Of a stretch of 64,000 nucleotides of DNA, positions 1-14,385 are shown piece after piece (positions within the stretch are counted from its first letter, which is position 1; each line of letters begins with the position of its first letter). The notes under the pieces are model-generated. The model had not been told where the DNA came from. It searched no databases and saw only the letters and a program-made list of their open reading frames with translations. Made by a program: the position numbers and the translations under genes. The stretch is taken from NCBI GenBank assembly GCA_036345935.2, contig JADWOT020000007.1:1440798-1504797 (forward strand), written 5' to 3'. This DNA comes from Taenia hydatigena (Eukaryota; Platyhelminthes; Cestoda; Cyclophyllidea; Taeniidae).

Positions 1-3000
1 CTCAAATTAATGCACATGCGCAAAACTGACACCATATAGCACTAATTGGAAAAGTCTGCTCTAGTATTCATGCCAATCAAACGATTTGACGAGCGGGGCC
101 AAGACACATTTAATGGCATGATTGTTATTAAATGGGTACAAATATTGCAGACTCGGCACGCTCATGGTACGTATCCTCTTCGGAAACCGATGGTACTCCA
201 TTCAGCACGAGGTTCGTATTTTCTGGCGCTTCTCGCCTATAAAATTGTAGCTGAACAAGCGTGTGCAGCATTTATGCACTGTAATAAAGCAAACTTGCTT
301 CTTCAAAGCGCGAACAAAACACGTACAAAACCATTGGCCTGTGAATGTTTGCCAGTAAATTTTATTCACCCCACGCGTCGCGAACCCACCTAGGTCAGTC
401 CATTTTCATCGTTAGTGATAATTTACTAATTTGTTCGAAATGAAGCTGAGAGGCAACTTTGGAACCGCATGACCTTAAATCAAAGTGTCGCATTATACCT
501 CCACTAGGAAATGCAAACTGACTTTTCCCATTTGCAGCAGCTTCAAAAGCAGACAATGTTAATTTTACTTCGGCAACGCAATAACCGGCTACAACTGATG
601 TAAATTGCCATTGTATGGATGTCTCGACCAACGCTTTAGCAAGTTAATCCAAGTGGAAGCACTTCAAATTAGCTATTATTTGCTACTGAAAATTGCATCA
701 ATTCCAAAATAGTTTGTCAACCTTTTACTGGCTTAACGAAAACTCGGAAATCTGCTCGAAGCAATGCTCTCCACTTTTAGCTTGCAGTTCTAAGCCTGAG
801 TTAACGCAAAGAATAGATTAAATTCACTTTTAATTCACTGCATTGAAGGGGTGTGAGCTTGGGTGCAGTAAAAAGATACCTATTGAAGGGTAATACTGCA
901 GCACATGAATGAGTACGCAACTGATGGGCGGTTGTTTAGCAAAGTTAATCAACAAAGAGCATGGCCAAATTTAGTGGCGGTGGTAAAAAGCTAGTGCGTC
1001 TCGGGTGCGCATAGAAGACCACTTGCACGTTCTCTCAAATCAAGCGGTTTCTCACTGCAACACGTTCTTGACTAGGAGGCAGAATGCACGATGTAATTAG
1101 AGTTCAGCAACAGTACCTGCTATTTGCTGCTGATTTTGTGGCGCAATTTTTTAGTATAAAGCTAGAGAACCGCTTTGAGTTCATCCACGACTACCTGGAA
1201 TGCAGCTCTGATAAATGAACTCAGTCTGGTCGTGTGGCAATCACTTTGCTTTTAAGACAGAAGCCAGTGTACTTCAATATTACACAGGATCTAGTATTAT
1301 TGTTGGAACTAGTGATAAGGGCTTCATTTCATATTACATCCCTACTGGTAGTTCATCATATAAAATTTTTCTGGCTAATTTCGTACTTCAGAATGCACTT
1401 CTCCCTCATGCATTAGTTACTTTCTAACCTAGGGAGATAATTCTTGACCCGCCGGGCAGACTCGTGGGAATAGAAAGTCTCAATTTATTTGGGTTTTTCT
1501 TGTTGTGAATTCGTTTCAGGCAATTCCGCGTGGACACCTGTGGCCTCCAAAACTGTGCGTTCATCTTAATTAGGTGCAGAATTGCCAATTGTACTCACCT
1601 CCACCATGAACCTACGGCTCATCGCAAGACCACTATAATCTCGGACACTTAGGCTTAAAGTGAGGTCATCAGCATAAGTGACTCAGCTTCGCACGTAACC
1701 CCGACATGTAAATTTACATACAGATAAAGGGAAAGAGCCTCATATTAGTCCACATGCTGTCGCGCTTGCTGATACCGACAATCGCCCCAGCAACAATACA
1801 ATTCATCGCGCCAGACCACATCCTACGACACTGCGTAATGTCCAGTGTGCAGTGGGCGGGTGGCATTTGGAACACCGCTACTGAACCACAGGTGCTTTCA
1901 TTGCTTCAGGACGTAGGTCATGCAGCTACTCAAGCAAGTGAGTTTAGCTATAGGGTGCACCGGAAAATTAGGAGCGGTGGTCATTTGAATAGCGTTGTTA
2001 GGGCACTGGTAAAGTTGTGAACAGGAGACGGCGAGTAAGGTTGGCAGAATGACCGAAGCATGGAGAGTGCGCACAGCGCAGCACTGAGGGCATTGACGGT
2101 GTGCGTGGTGTTAAGGTGGGCAGGTGTGCAAGTGGTGACCTGCCGCGGTAGTCAGACGATTAAGGCGACGGATCGTGGTTCCATTGAGTATATTGACGAG
2201 AGTATGATTCTCACGTGCAATGCGGTAGCAGTTATTGCTTTCCACGCAAGCGACAGACAGCCTACTTTACTTCACTCTAAGCGCCTTTACAGTTGTCCAT
2301 TTTCCACCGTACCCGGATGCATAGAGACGTATGCAAAGAAAAGGTTGTGTAGTGAGAGTGCAATAACGACCCTGCCGCGAGCCAGGACGGAGCCGGGGCA
2401 TTTGGGTCTTCAGTCTAACGCCCTTAGTCATCCGTGCAAAGACCATGGATGACAATGTTTGCAGTGTTGGCAATGGTAACGTTGCTGCTGTGCTGTGGTG
2501 AGCTCAAGTAGTGCAAAGATGCAGGCCACGTCCGCATGGCGCCGGCGACAAGGGATGGGGGAATTAGAAAGGTTTCTCGATGGCCGGGTGGGAAAGACGA
2601 TGGACTGGGTGTTCAATGTGTCTTTTCTGCGTAGGTTTGGGTCCTGCTTGAGGTGCTAGTAAATGATCGCGTGTAAATCCTTTTTGGCTTCCACGACTCC
2701 GAAAAATTCTTTAAGAAACGTGCTACCGTTGTTCTACTGTACAGTAGATTCTCGCATTCGTTCTCTTACTCAATGAAATATTACACTTTTCAGCAAAAAT
2801 CTGTCACCTATTTCCAAAATATTTACCTAATTTTTAGGTACACTAAAACAAATTAACCGTTTCTGTTGTGTTGTGCACTCTAATACTCGAAAAAATGGAC
2901 AACAATATTTGAAACCGATGTTTCCGTTGGATCGGTGGCAAAAATGATGCGCAGTTGATGAAGGAATGGAATTTGTTTTGTCGACTAATCACTCAAATCA

Positions 3001-5170
3001 ACGTATGCACGCTCAGATCATAAGTTCTACTGCTTAAATGACATTAGCAAGTCAGTTTCTTGTCTATTAATCTGCTCGCCATTTGTGAGTGTTGAGGCAT
3101 ATAAGGGCTAACCTTCGATACCTCCTAAAAGGATACCTCTCGTTTTCTGGAGTGCAGGCGAGTCGGTTCGCAGAAATTTGTTTGTTCAAAATGGCGAATA
3201 AGTGTTACTAATTTCTCGGACTATAGTCATAAAGGAGGCACTTGGGAATTATTTAGCAAATTTTGTCAAAGTAGAGCCATTATTTTGCTGCCGCTATTTT
3301 CTGTGATGACATAGAAAGTGCCCAGATTGTCTTTGTGCCAGTTATAGTTGTCTAATTATTATCACAACTTGACAATTAATTTGTTTATGTCAACAAGGTA
3401 ACGCGCAGTGATTTGATAAGCCATTTCGTTCTCCATTAATGCATGCATATGCTTCAGTCTCTATTGGTTGACTCTCATTCTGCAGCATGGCACGAAAGCC
3501 TTGCTGATAGCCTCTAAATTCGTCTATTCATTAGCGCTATATGTTCTATCATAAGACTTCCGGGAGGACTCGAGATATATAAGGTGCAATAATCAAGCTC
3601 TCATATTCCAAAATGTCAGTCTGGGTTCCAACTAGCATTTTGGTCTAACACATACGTATTATGTACGTACCTAATTGTTTCTCCAGAAGTTAAATAAGTT
3701 GTTTTAGGTTAAAATTGGATCGCAAAAAGCAAGTTCTAGTATTCTTCAGTCAAGTCATATCTTGGTAGCATTATTCGCTGTGCCCCTCGCGTATGCAAGG
3801 CGAGTAGCAATGAATAACATCTCTGCAACAAAAACCTGCTGGTATTGCTCGAGGTAATCTAAAAGCGTCTTCTAGCAACTTAAAAATCCAATACATTCAT
3901 TTCTGCACCTAATGCTTGCCACTAAGCATGGCTTACCACAAGAAATCCATCCTTTTGCAAATGTCAGTAAGAGCTTCTGTTCGTGTTAAAAGAACTAAGG
4001 AAGGAATCATTCAGAGCATCAGCGAAACTACTAAACTGAATTGGTTGTTTAAATTGCAGACAAATGGCTACAAATAGGGTAGATTTACCAGAACAACCAC
4101 CAGTGAAGGAATGTAGCCATAGCTGGGTTAGTCGTCGTGCTACAGACAACGCCAAGGCAAGGTAGTCTTTGCATTTACCGCTAAACCATCTTTACCATAA
4201 ATGAGTTTAAACGTGGTTTGTTATTCAGGTTGGGCGATCGATTAGCGTGCCTGACAGTCGGGCTACTTAATTCTTGGATTAGAGTTGATAAAACGAAAAA
4301 ATGTGCGTAAAATTGCCTCGAGTTCTTGTCAGTTGGCATACGTGTTTGTGCGTTTCTTCTAACTGGGAGAGCATTTGATCCAGTTCAATCATGCAGTTCT
4401 CTCTCTATATTTCTCCTCGTCAATCTCCTAGAGGTAGTGGTGTAATTTTTGTGGTAAGTTTGCCTTTCAACCTTCGAGTCTGTGCGCACATTCACTAGCT
4501 GCCATTGAGTGTGAAGTGGTGTTGAATAGATGCTGTCGGATCAGTTAGAAAAAATTCGTAGTAGGACTTCATTTTTACTGTCAATCACTTTATATTTGCT
4601 TAAGGCAACAGCATTCGTTCAATTATGCCTACTGGATTACTGGACAGATGGCTTCAGCCGTTGAAGTTATGAGATTGTCAGCTAATTTGCCTAATTTATT
4701 GGCTAAAATCATAGCGAACTGAAGGACTGTTTTGGAATCCACCAGGTAATTTTTTATATTGACAGTCCTGTACTCGTACAATGTGGGTTGCACTAGCAGG
4801 AATAGCCAAAGATGGATGTTGTTGAAAACACAGCAGTTTCCTCGTTGATGTTAACCCACTTATGAGTATTTTCGGGAAACACGTATTTGCAGGTATGCAT
4901 CTGTGAGTTTTTCTGAAGACCTACAAAACAGCTGTCCATGCATTCTTCAAGTTGCGTATCGTGCAAGTAGGCTTATCAATCCAACCAGTTTCCTTGCACT
5001 TTGCATCAGATATTGGGATCCTATTTGCTAGGGCTGTCAAAAGGCCTTGTAAATTTGTCCAGGAGGCATCAGCGTCACTAAAGTCACTTCAAGGGACATG
5101 TTCAAGACAGTAGACATCACAGAGGAGGTTAAATCAGTGCAAATATTCCTTAATTTGCTGCCAAAAACCA
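1..5170. other. no recognisable gene
   Basis: Open frames here are short and show no family motif that I know. The part from about 1750 to 2640 is richer in G and C than its surroundings and is open in more than one frame (for example 2060-2452 plus), but composition alone could explain that. No RNA gene, terminal repeat or tandem array was seen. Confidence 0.5.
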
Positions 5171-5174
5171 CCGC

Positions 5175-5201
5175 AAAAGTGCTTTTTAGAAAAGCACTTT
5201 T
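5175..5201. repeat. perfect 12-bp inverted repeat (hairpin)
   Basis: AAAAGTGCTTTT at 5175-5186 is followed by the three bases TAG and then by its exact reverse complement AAAAGCACTTTT at 5190-5201. It lies inside an unrecognised minus-strand open frame (5037-5312). No function is assigned. Confidence 0.8.
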
Positions 5202-8200
5202 TGCTCCCAATGTTGGTGAATGCATGTATTTTGCTTCCATGCACCTCCTCTTATTTCCGCATGAATAAAAGTTCAGTTTGTTGGCCAAACGGTCTGCCAA
5301 AGTAGAATACACATTTTTGCCATAGTTGTAACTTTAACTTTGGTAGTTGCAGCTAAACTACCGGTACTTTGATGGCCATAAGTTATAATCTGTTTATTGC
5401 CTAAGCCCATTACGGGGTGGATGAATGAGCTGCAGCCGCATGCGCAAAGGCTAAGTTGAGGCAGTTGTCAGCAACTTATAAAATTTACATCATGCTTGGA
5501 AGCCTTTGAAATTTCAAGAGGAAGATTATGCATTTTTCCACCTGCCCACTGCCTTGCACATGTGCAGATGTTAGTGTGTCTTTGAAATCCTTCAAGCTCC
5601 GTATGTTTTAACAAAGGACTGGCTTTCAAATTACATTACTGAGAGCTATGCATCACTGACAAATACATCAAACAAAAAAATGAGGCAGCAGATTCAGCGT
5701 GTTGTGCCTTCGCGTGTACTGCCCTGACCTCCTTCCTCCACGCTATCTTGCTACAGGCGCTCTAGCATGAGAAGGCACTTGACACGTGCGGTACATACGA
5801 GGCGAGACAGAAAGCACTTCTGAAGTGGAAGAATAAGCTGGGGTAGACGGCAGGTGCGTAAGTGACTAGGAGGGGAGAAGTGAGGTGAGTGCTCGTCTAA
5901 AGTGGTACGAGAAGGGGCGGATGCGTGAGCATAGCAACACACAGTATGACGGAACTGTGAGGCGCCGTACAGCGCTAGCAGATTGAGGCCTCAGATGCAA
6001 GCGATGGCTGCAGGATAGGTTCAGCGTGGAGTGGAGTGCGTCTGATTCAAGGTGGTCGGCAAGAGTCTGACAAAGCTAGTCCAAAAGCTGCGAATGAAGG
6101 CCAGGGATCATTTAAAGGAAACCAAACTCGAACCTGTGCCCCAGCGAGTTTCTCTGATGGTTTAGTCGCGCGTGCATTCATAAGTGATTAATTGATCCTC
6201 GACTTTAAGCGTGCATTGACAGGCTTAAAGCACAGCTAACGAGAATGCAGTCAACATGTAAGGCGCACGTGAGCACGAATACCGTTTTTTAGTGTTTTAT
6301 TCGAAAATAGTCAAGAAAATAGAATGCCCTATGAACTTGCACAGAATGGTCCGCTGTTGTCTGCAGTACAGATATTCATCCTGGAATAAATTTGGCCTCT
6401 CTTCCGGAGCTTTTGATGGCAATGTGCGGATTGGCATCGAATTTGAGGTGAATGAAGTTCAGAGGAAGACTTACCAAATTTTAACCATCGGTCTACCTTT
6501 GTACTGCTGCTTACCACATCCACATTACGGTCTTGTCCAATAACTACAGTTGCCATTTGAGGCACTCCGACCCTATGTTACGGTCACCACGTCAAACTAC
6601 AAGGACAGGAAGTTTTGCGAAAGGCTATGGAGTGCATCGAATCGTCTATGCAGCTGGTAATGTATCATGCTCATTGTTATGCGCGTGGTAAATGGATGGG
6701 GTGACGTTCCTCAAAGCCATCACTGAATGTTTGGTTGTCCTCAAAATCAAAATTGCTGTATAACTGACAGGGCTCTGCTTTCTTTCCTTTTCTCAGCAGA
6801 GCAATGATAAATTCTCTTACATTTGTAATGCACACTCCATGCATTTTGCGCAACAGTTCAAGAATCCAATCATAATACGGACGGGTTCAGGAGTGTTTCA
6901 TTCCAATCCCAGTCATTGAAATGTACATGAAAGAAACAGCTATTTTTGACGAAAATGCAACAAACGCGCATTGCTGTCTATAACAGCCATTTGCTTCAAA
7001 ATCGGCATTCGTATAGCCCATATTGCTGAGAAAACATTTAATCTTAAGAAGTGCGCATTTTGGTTTTGTGCAGGGTTTTATTTTACGGTTTTCCACTAAG
7101 CATTCCTGTAGCCAACTCTTGCTCTGCACTTCTTCCTCATCGGCTGCCAATTGAATTAAGCGCAAATAAATGTGGCTAATGGTCGTTGGTCGACATAGTT
7201 TAGTGCTAAGACCACAGAGACCATGGTAGATGCGCTTGGGTACGACAATAAGATTAATAGAAATGGAACTTGGATACACCAGTGGAGTTTCTGCTGCCCT
7301 ACTATCGAGGTGATAGACGCGCCCACATAAGTTACTCGCGCCAATGTGATGACTCACAAATAACAATGCTAGGAGCCCTCCGGCACGATGCTTTAGCCTA
7401 TTAACTGTCTGATATAGGGGTTGATAGAACCAATATTCCTGAGTTACTGGTGCTCCTCAAACTTGTTTGTGAGGGATCTAGCATATCCAGAAGTTGCATT
7501 GTAACATGCAGGGTTTACGTATTGTGTGACTGGGGGCCTGTAAGTCTACCGATGATGACCTCATCGTTTTTACAGTAATACTTAATGCCTACTTTGACGC
7601 ATTATTTCCCTTCTTAATTTCGCATCCATCAATATTGTACGTGCGCGCGAGCACGGGTCTCGCTTCTAATGCGCATTGCGAATTTATTAGGAAAATAGAA
7701 CGTCTCAGAAGCCTATACTCACAAATGTGCTTGGGTGTCTGCAAATAAATATTTTATTAAAATTAATTCGTCCTATACTTTGGCGTTCCTGATGATTCTA
7801 TGTAGGTCAACACCTCATTTTTAGAGGACTCACTTCAAAGGAAATGCTACTTATATTAAATTACTAGTCCAGTGTACGCATAATGTCCTCTGTATATGCT
7901 TCACATTATTGTCCAACAGCTACGGTTGCTATTCAGGACAAGAAGTTAACTACTGTAACGCACAGGGGGTCAAGACCTGGAAGCGACCATGTAATAGCGC
8001 TGACTTTTTATCAGCTCATCAATATTCTACCCTTTTTGCGGTGCTTGACTGTATAGAGACTGTATCCTCATTCCAATGCATGCGTATCTGAACTCATTTG
8101 TAAATTTAGATGAAAGGATGGAAGAACCGTCCGCTAATTCTCCGGCAGATCTAATTTAAGGTGCATTTATCATTTTGTTGTTGTTAAAACGCTTAAAGGC

Positions 8201-9376
8201 ATTCTAAGCGGAAATCACGCTGAATTTGTGTTTCAAAATGTGGCTTGGTGTTTATGGGTGGGTGCGCGATAGAGATGTGAAATTGTTATGTTCATAGATT
8301 TGCTTTCATTTCCAGTCAGTTAAACCCAATTCTAAAGTCGATTAAAACAAAACCTTAGGAAGCACCATGAGGTTAAGCAATTCAAACTCCATCCAGGACA
8401 GAAGGCCTTTGGACGGAATGCTATGTGAAGTTTGTGCCTACAGAAGTGCCAAGAAGTGAAAAATGGGCAAAACTTATTTCAAAGAACTATTGTCGGATTC
8501 GTCGGTTAGTAACTAATGACATATAGCCCCAAATTGTTGCCAAGAAATTCACCAGGAAAGGCAAAGCATCGCTCAACTAACTTCCTTAGCCATCTAGTTG
8601 GAGTGTGCTCTGGAGCGCTTTTGATGCGACCACCCAGACTTGACTGTAGCTCTGGCCGTCAGCCCAAACGAAAATCTCAAGTGGAGGAGAAGTCTAATGG
8701 TGAGGATTCATTAACTGTTTGGCAGCGTTTTGGTCATGTCCACGCTAGTAACAGTTCACCGTTGTCTTAAAGGGACACCGTTTGTTATGCTTTGATCCGA
8801 CAAGTGAGATGCAGATTCTGGGAAATACTGGAGCACTACATAATTTTTATCCTGGTAATGACTAGACTAGCTGCACCATAAGTAGGTTGCAAGAAGTTTC
8901 TCGTTTGCAGAGTATAAAAAAAGCAAATCAAAGGCAACTTCAGCAATTTCGGACCAACTACATTGTATAGCGCTCAGTTCATTCCATTTTATTAGTGTTC
9001 TATGCGACAGCCACTAGTGCCACACCTTGCAACAAAAGAATTTTCTCTTTTGTGTTTTTGGCCTAAATATATGTTATTTACAAGAGAAGAGGAGGTTTGT
9101 TTCTTAAGGATTAGTAAAACAATTAAAAATATGGCTAGCTATTTTACTTTTTCATGATTTGTACGCAGATAGGTGTCGCAAAGACGTACATTCCTTCGTT
9201 CCTTTGTCAGAAACATGTAATTCGAAGAAAAAACATAACAGTGGAAATTTTAGAATAGTCACAGCATGCTGTCTGCGGCGACAAGTTTGTTTCAATGAGA
9301 TGGACCTTCTCCCTCAACAGCAGCAGACTAAATTTAAAAATAATTTTTGGTCCCTAAAGTATGCATAACTTTTGTC
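5202..9376. other. no recognisable gene
   Basis: The longest open frame is minus-strand 6887-7366 (159 codons). It has no membrane segment, low-complexity tract or motif that I can name. Other frames are under 90 codons. Nothing supports a gene call here. Confidence 0.45.
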
Positions 9377-9961
9377 CGGAGTAACTGCTGGTCCAATGAC
9401 AGCGGCTTTACCAATGACACATCTAGGCGACGGAAACCGTCACACTCTACCTATACAAATGTGTGATTGTGAACGCAGGTGCAGTGATAATGTAAATGAG
9501 GCCATTCACTGCTCTCATAAGTATGCATATTCAAACCCGTCTCGATCGACGCGTTCATCATCAGCAGCTGGCGGCACCTCACCTCCGTCTCTCCCTTTTG
9601 CCTGCCCTCGTGTCTGCATCCAACATCCCCACACTCGGCCACCATGTCTTGCCATCAAACCGCCATTAGTTCTTGCCCATCCAGCGTCGCCTCACGACCT
9701 CCGACTGTATGCGCATGAGTATTGTGAACAGAGAAGCCATAACAACACGTCCATTTATCGCATGACAACACATTATTCACGCACATGGTGTTCGAGTATG
9801 ATTTCAGGCAGTCAGCGCTCTGTCCCACCAAGAGGGCTGCATGAACCTTTATATAGAAAAAGATTCCTGAAATTGCCGGTTCAAGTTCAGGCTGAGTCGA
9901 AAGTGCTTAAGGCTAATTTGGTTATTATAAGCATGCAACCTCAAATTATTCGGAAGTCTAT
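9377..9961 (+). repeat. interspersed repeat, 5' module (copy A)
   Basis: This block aligns almost end to end with 34367-34976, at roughly 75-80 percent identity by eye. Shared landmarks include AATGACAGCGG near the left edge, CACTCTACCTAT, CCCGTCTCGAT, CACACTCGGCCACC and AAGGCTAATTTGGT near the right edge. The two copies differ by small indels. Neither strand has a frame kept open along the whole block in both copies, although both retain a minus-strand stretch ending in the shared peptide MMNASIETGLNM. The class of element is unknown. Confidence 0.8.
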
Positions 9962-9967
9962 TTAGCG

Positions 9968-10830
9968 GTGGCACAGCCCTAACGAAACACCCGTCCTTGG
10001 AACTCCGAGGAAATATTACTAGTATGCCGCTTCATTTGTTCAGTCATATCCATTTCTCGCAGCAGAATTCGATATTCGCATCCACCCATCACCTGCACCA
10101 ACGAATATTCCATTCGAAAAAACATCCTCGTATCAGCAGGAACAGGCTGAGTATTCAAGAAGCGATTTCGATCAAACCAACAGGAAGACATTTAGCTTGA
10201 CGATTGCATTTGTGAAAAAACCTCGGGAAAAGGATTAACGACTGTTTCATCAGAACACAACACTGATCATGCCATTTCCTGGGCAGAAACCCATTTGTAC
10301 CACCACAAATTGGAGAGCAGTAGAAAGGTCAAGCTTCAAATTAGACAATTTTTCTGACAACTTTTCAGAGATTATTAGATGCGCCACCAGAGACAAGTAC
10401 GTTATTGTCATCCTTAAGATCCGTACCATCATTGACACCAATTAAAGCCTGAAATTTAACAGTTCTTTCCAATCTGAAGCCAATGGATCCTATTTTGCCA
10501 AAATGGCGCCGCAACTAAAACACGCAACTTATCCACCATACCGACAGACAATATGCTAAACACGACCAGTGACCTTGAAACTGCCGAGGTAAAAACTTTC
10601 AATTAAATACCTTCCTAATCCTAAACATGCACAGATGCACAAAAAAAGTTAAATTCAAAAAGAGCCTTTCGCAAGTATTCAAAAATTACAAGCAGTTCAT
10701 CGTTAAAAGAGGAGTTATAGGAAGACTTGTATACATCTACAAAATATTTGCGCATAACTAAATAAGGAATCAAATGCCGCACAACCTTCAAAGCATCCAT
10801 TTTAGGAAAAATTGAGCTCAAACATTAGGC
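9968..10830 (+). repeat. interspersed repeat, 3' module (copy A)
   Basis: This aligns with 40132-41180 in the same orientation, at about 80-85 percent by eye. Shared landmarks include TATGCCGCTTCATT, CATTTCTCGCAGCAGAA, GGAACAGGCTGAGTATTCA, GGAAAAGGATTAACGACTG and CCAGTGACCTTGAAACTGC. Compared with the other copy, a 235-bp block is absent between the two halves, near position 10212. With the 5' module and the following tandem units it forms one composite element of about 2.5 kb. Confidence 0.8.
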
Positions 10831-11364
10831 AATAAATATGAGAATTGAAAAGCCATTCTTGAGCGGGCTGGCGGATTTGTTACAAATTGAAAATAGGATA
10901 GTAGTTTCTGTCGCCTTTGGTGAATGCGACAAGCGCCATACAAGATGTTCTAAGTTCCTTCCCGCCTCTCACGCCAAGGGTGCATTCAACGCGACACAGA
11001 TATGCACGACGAATAAAGATGTGGCGCGTTTCTCGATTATCTCCTTGTCTTCTGTCTTGTAATCCTCTGAACGAATAGGTCAGAGCTAAGGAATTTCGGT
11101 GCGAACACGGGGTGAAGGAGACACTTCCTCCTCTCTGCCCCCATAAATTCTGACGCAACACCCATCACGAGGTTTGCAACGGCTGCCACATGGTCTCTCA
11201 GTGATCGCTTTCAACAACCAAAGTATTGCGTTAACTCCTCGTCTCATTAGCCCCAACTTATGTGCTGCCCTTGTTGGGTGTCTTTATGTGTGCTATCGGG
11301 CAGTTTCCTTTCAGTCATAAGTGTGCAAACTTCACTTTCGCGCCTGATTCTTGATCTGCCATTG
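10831..11364 (+). repeat. 535-bp tandem duplication, unit 1
   Basis: The unit begins AATAAATATGAGAATTG and ends at CTGCCATTG. Unit 2 follows with one unresolved base between them. The units differ at scattered positions, roughly five percent by eye. Both strands carry long open frames in both units: plus 10838-11062 with minus 10880-11161, and plus 11373-11624 with minus 11415-11693. A shortened relative lies at about 41240-41475. Coding capacity is doubtful because the encoded peptides match nothing I know. Confidence 0.85.
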
Positions 11365-11365
11365 N

Positions 11366-11899
11366 AATAAATTTGAGAATTGAAAAGCCATTCTTGAGCA
11401 GGCTGGTGGATTTGTTACAAATCGAAAATAGGATAGTGGTTTCTGTCGCCTTTGGTGAATGCGACAAGCGCCATACAAGATGTTCGAAGTTCCTTCCCAC
11501 CTCTCACACCAAGGGTGCATTCAACGCGACACAGATTTACACGACGAATAAAGATGTGGCGCGTTTCTCGATTATCTCCTTGCCTTCCGTCTTGCAATCC
11601 TTTGAACGAATAGGTCAGAGCTAAGGAATTTCGGTGCGAACGCGGGGTGAAGGAGACACTTCCTCCTCTCTGCCTCCAGAAATTCTGACGCAACGCCCAT
11701 CACGAGGTTTGCAATGGCTGCCACATGGTCTCTCAGTGATCGCTTTCAACAACCAAAGTATTGCGTTAACTTTTCGTATCATTAGCCCCAACTTATGTGC
11801 TGCCCTTGTTGGGTGTCTTTATGTGTGCTATCGGGTAGTTTCCTTTCAGTCATAAGTGTGCAAACTTCACTTTCGCGCCTGATTCTTGATCTGCCATTG
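11366..11899 (+). repeat. 535-bp tandem duplication, unit 2
   Basis: This is the second copy of the unit at 10831-11364, in the same orientation. It is preceded at 11365 by the only N in the window, exactly at the junction. Differences from unit 1 are substitutions spread along its length, so the two are not identical reads laid end to end. They could still be two alleles joined by the assembler. Confidence 0.85.
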
Positions 11900-13237
11900 C
11901 AGAAACGCAGATTAATAGTTAAACTCGGAGTAGTGGTGCGGGCAAGGCAGTTATTAGGTGCCAGAACGTTCATCACTCTTACCAACTCTTTGCCATAAAG
12001 GCGATGAACCTTGCAGTACAGCTGTGGTGGGTAAATTGGTCTGAATTCGGTGGACATCGGTCCGAAATCTCAATTGATGCACGAATCGTAGTGCGTGTCT
12101 TTGAGTTCTGGGAGAACAAGGAGTCTAGTAAGATCTGAGTGGTGCAAATTAGCCATGAGCAAGGATCATCAGAGTTGTTCATTTGAGCCTGAAAAGGCTG
12201 CCTGCTGCATAATTTAGGCCAGCTTAGGTGTCACGTAGGAAATCAACATGAGCATCACGTCCAAGGCCACTTTTGCACATTTAATAAATTGTACTGTCTG
12301 AGTCTCTCTCCCTGCGCAGGCTTCCAACGACGCCTCCTCTTCTACATCCACCCGCCCCCATTCCTGCCCACCTGGTGAAAGTAACTGAGTAGAGGGGGTG
12401 AAATGGTTGTTGTCCAGTACAAGGCGCAAACCACTCCACTGCCCCTCACTCCAGAGGCGCATTGAAAGCGGTGAAACTATTACAGTGTCTGAGTGAATTG
12501 ATGGTAAATGAGAATATTATTGGCGAAAATAACAATTTGAAAAAGAGCAATGCACCTCGAGACTGCCCCCCGATCCAGCCTCTTAACACGCCGCACTGAT
12601 GAGCAGCCTTCGCAATCCACGCAGTGGACATCCAATGTGCCACGGGATTGAGCGAGTGGATAGATGCGGTTTTGTGCGCAATGCTCTTCTGTTTGCTGAG
12701 GAGCGGCGCTGTTTTGAACTGCGAGAGAAGGCAGCGTCATGACGTGACGCAGAGTGCTCTGCGGGGAGGGCAATCTCTACTTTATCCCTTCCTCTCATAC
12801 TCACGTCCACGCGCATTGCGCAACGACTGACTGCGAGACGCGCTCTGCACACACACGCATCCAATGCTGCCTCTCCCTATCTTGGTATTCATTAATGGGC
12901 CAATCCTCGAGGTAATGCAATACGAGGCCGACCCGTGGACGGGGTTGAGCAAGCTCACAGCACCCGTCCCAGTTGGAAAAATACAGGTAATTTCATTGGT
13001 CCCAAATTAGGGACCGTTGCAGAAATTACACTGCAAAGAACAGATACTACACATGATCTTAGCTCAGGGAGCCGAGAAGCGATGTTTACCTCGCTCACCC
13101 AAACAACGGCCTCGGGTAGATTTCACTTACTCCCAGCCGCTACACCATCGCATAAAACCAATTATTTAAAATAAATTAGCGACAAGAAAATTGAAAGTAT
13201 TCTGCGCAATAACTCACGTGAATATCTACAGTGAGAC
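11900..13237. other. no recognisable gene; CpG-richer island
   Basis: From about 12300 to 12870 the sequence is richer in G, C and CpG than its neighbours and is open in several frames on both strands, as expected from composition. No domain, tRNA or terminal repeat could be identified. The rest is ordinary AT-rich sequence. Confidence 0.45.
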
Positions 13238-14385
13238 ATAATTCTAATCTCCAAATGAGTTTTCTTAAGGCAAAAGAGCAGTAGAGGTAATCCCTTAAGC
13301 AAATCGAGATGGTTTCATTTCTTGTCAATATCTAGGAATCAACTTTACCATGGCATCTTGTAATAACTCTGACACACATAGTATAGTATGTTCAACCCAG
13401 ACATGCGTGGCATTTCGTTGTCATATTGCACTACTGCAACACGTTAGCACAAAGCGTGGCAACTTTTAAATATGCCTAGACTTTTTTGGTGCATGCGTGG
13501 TTGGATTTTAGGCTAAACGCGTTCATTGGAAGCATTAATTTGGAATTGATTGACGGTTTGAATGCTAGTGTCTGAAGGTGATTCACGCCATGGTGGGCAG
13601 AGTGGATGGCACATGTGGTACAAATGCTGCGCAATTAAGTGAGTATTAGAAGAGCCTCATGGACGTTCTTGTGGCTAAAGAAGATGGGGGAGCAGCCATC
13701 TGGCAATCGCTGCAGTTACATCCGCAACAACAAGTTCATTATTGGCCTTGCCTGTGCTACAATGTCTAAAGCATCTCACTAAAAGTCCGATTTTTGCTTG
13801 ACATATCCATTTTCGCTCTCAATACCAGTGCAAATTAGTCACTAAAATTTTTCACAAGCAGAACAATGGCAGAGTTAATCACAAGCTCATATGGCGCGGA
13901 AACCTCGTAGAGATTTTACACAGTGTGTAATACAGTCTACGCAGGTGTCGACGATCAAGCCTTTTTTGTGTGAATGCGAATTCCTCACCCATTTTCCTTC
14001 CAAGTTTAACCCTACTTGGTTGTGAGAAGAAGGCATTCGAAGCGGATGCAGACCGCGACTTTTAGTCACTGAACTTAATCGGGTCCGGCATGCTGAAATA
14101 TAAGAGTGTTACTAATGTTAATTGAGTAGCATCATTGGAAATAGCAATGTACTTTGAAGGAAATAGCAATGGGAGGAACAAACAGACTACTCGATTAAGG
14201 CACTCATTGAGCCCATTCGCTAAAAGCGAATTCTTCTGCCACTTATTACCATGATTTGCACTTCAATGCAAAGGAATACTTCTCATCAAGCTATAAAATT
14301 ATTGAAACCAATAGTCGGGAATTGTCTGCATTATCGTGGCTAAATGGAGTGAACAGAATCCTTAGAAGAGGTCTCGCCCATGCTA
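13238..14385 (+). repeat. inverted repeat, left arm
   Basis: The reverse complement aligns with 30157-31281 over its full length, at about 80-85 percent by eye. Shared blocks include GCATGCCGGACCCGATTAAG, the segment around TTGACCGTCGACAC and the segment CTCTTTTGCCTT. The arms enclose 15.8 kb that contain the tRNA cluster and the EXOSC10 relic. No protein was recognised inside, and no short terminal repeats were found at the edges. Confidence 0.8.
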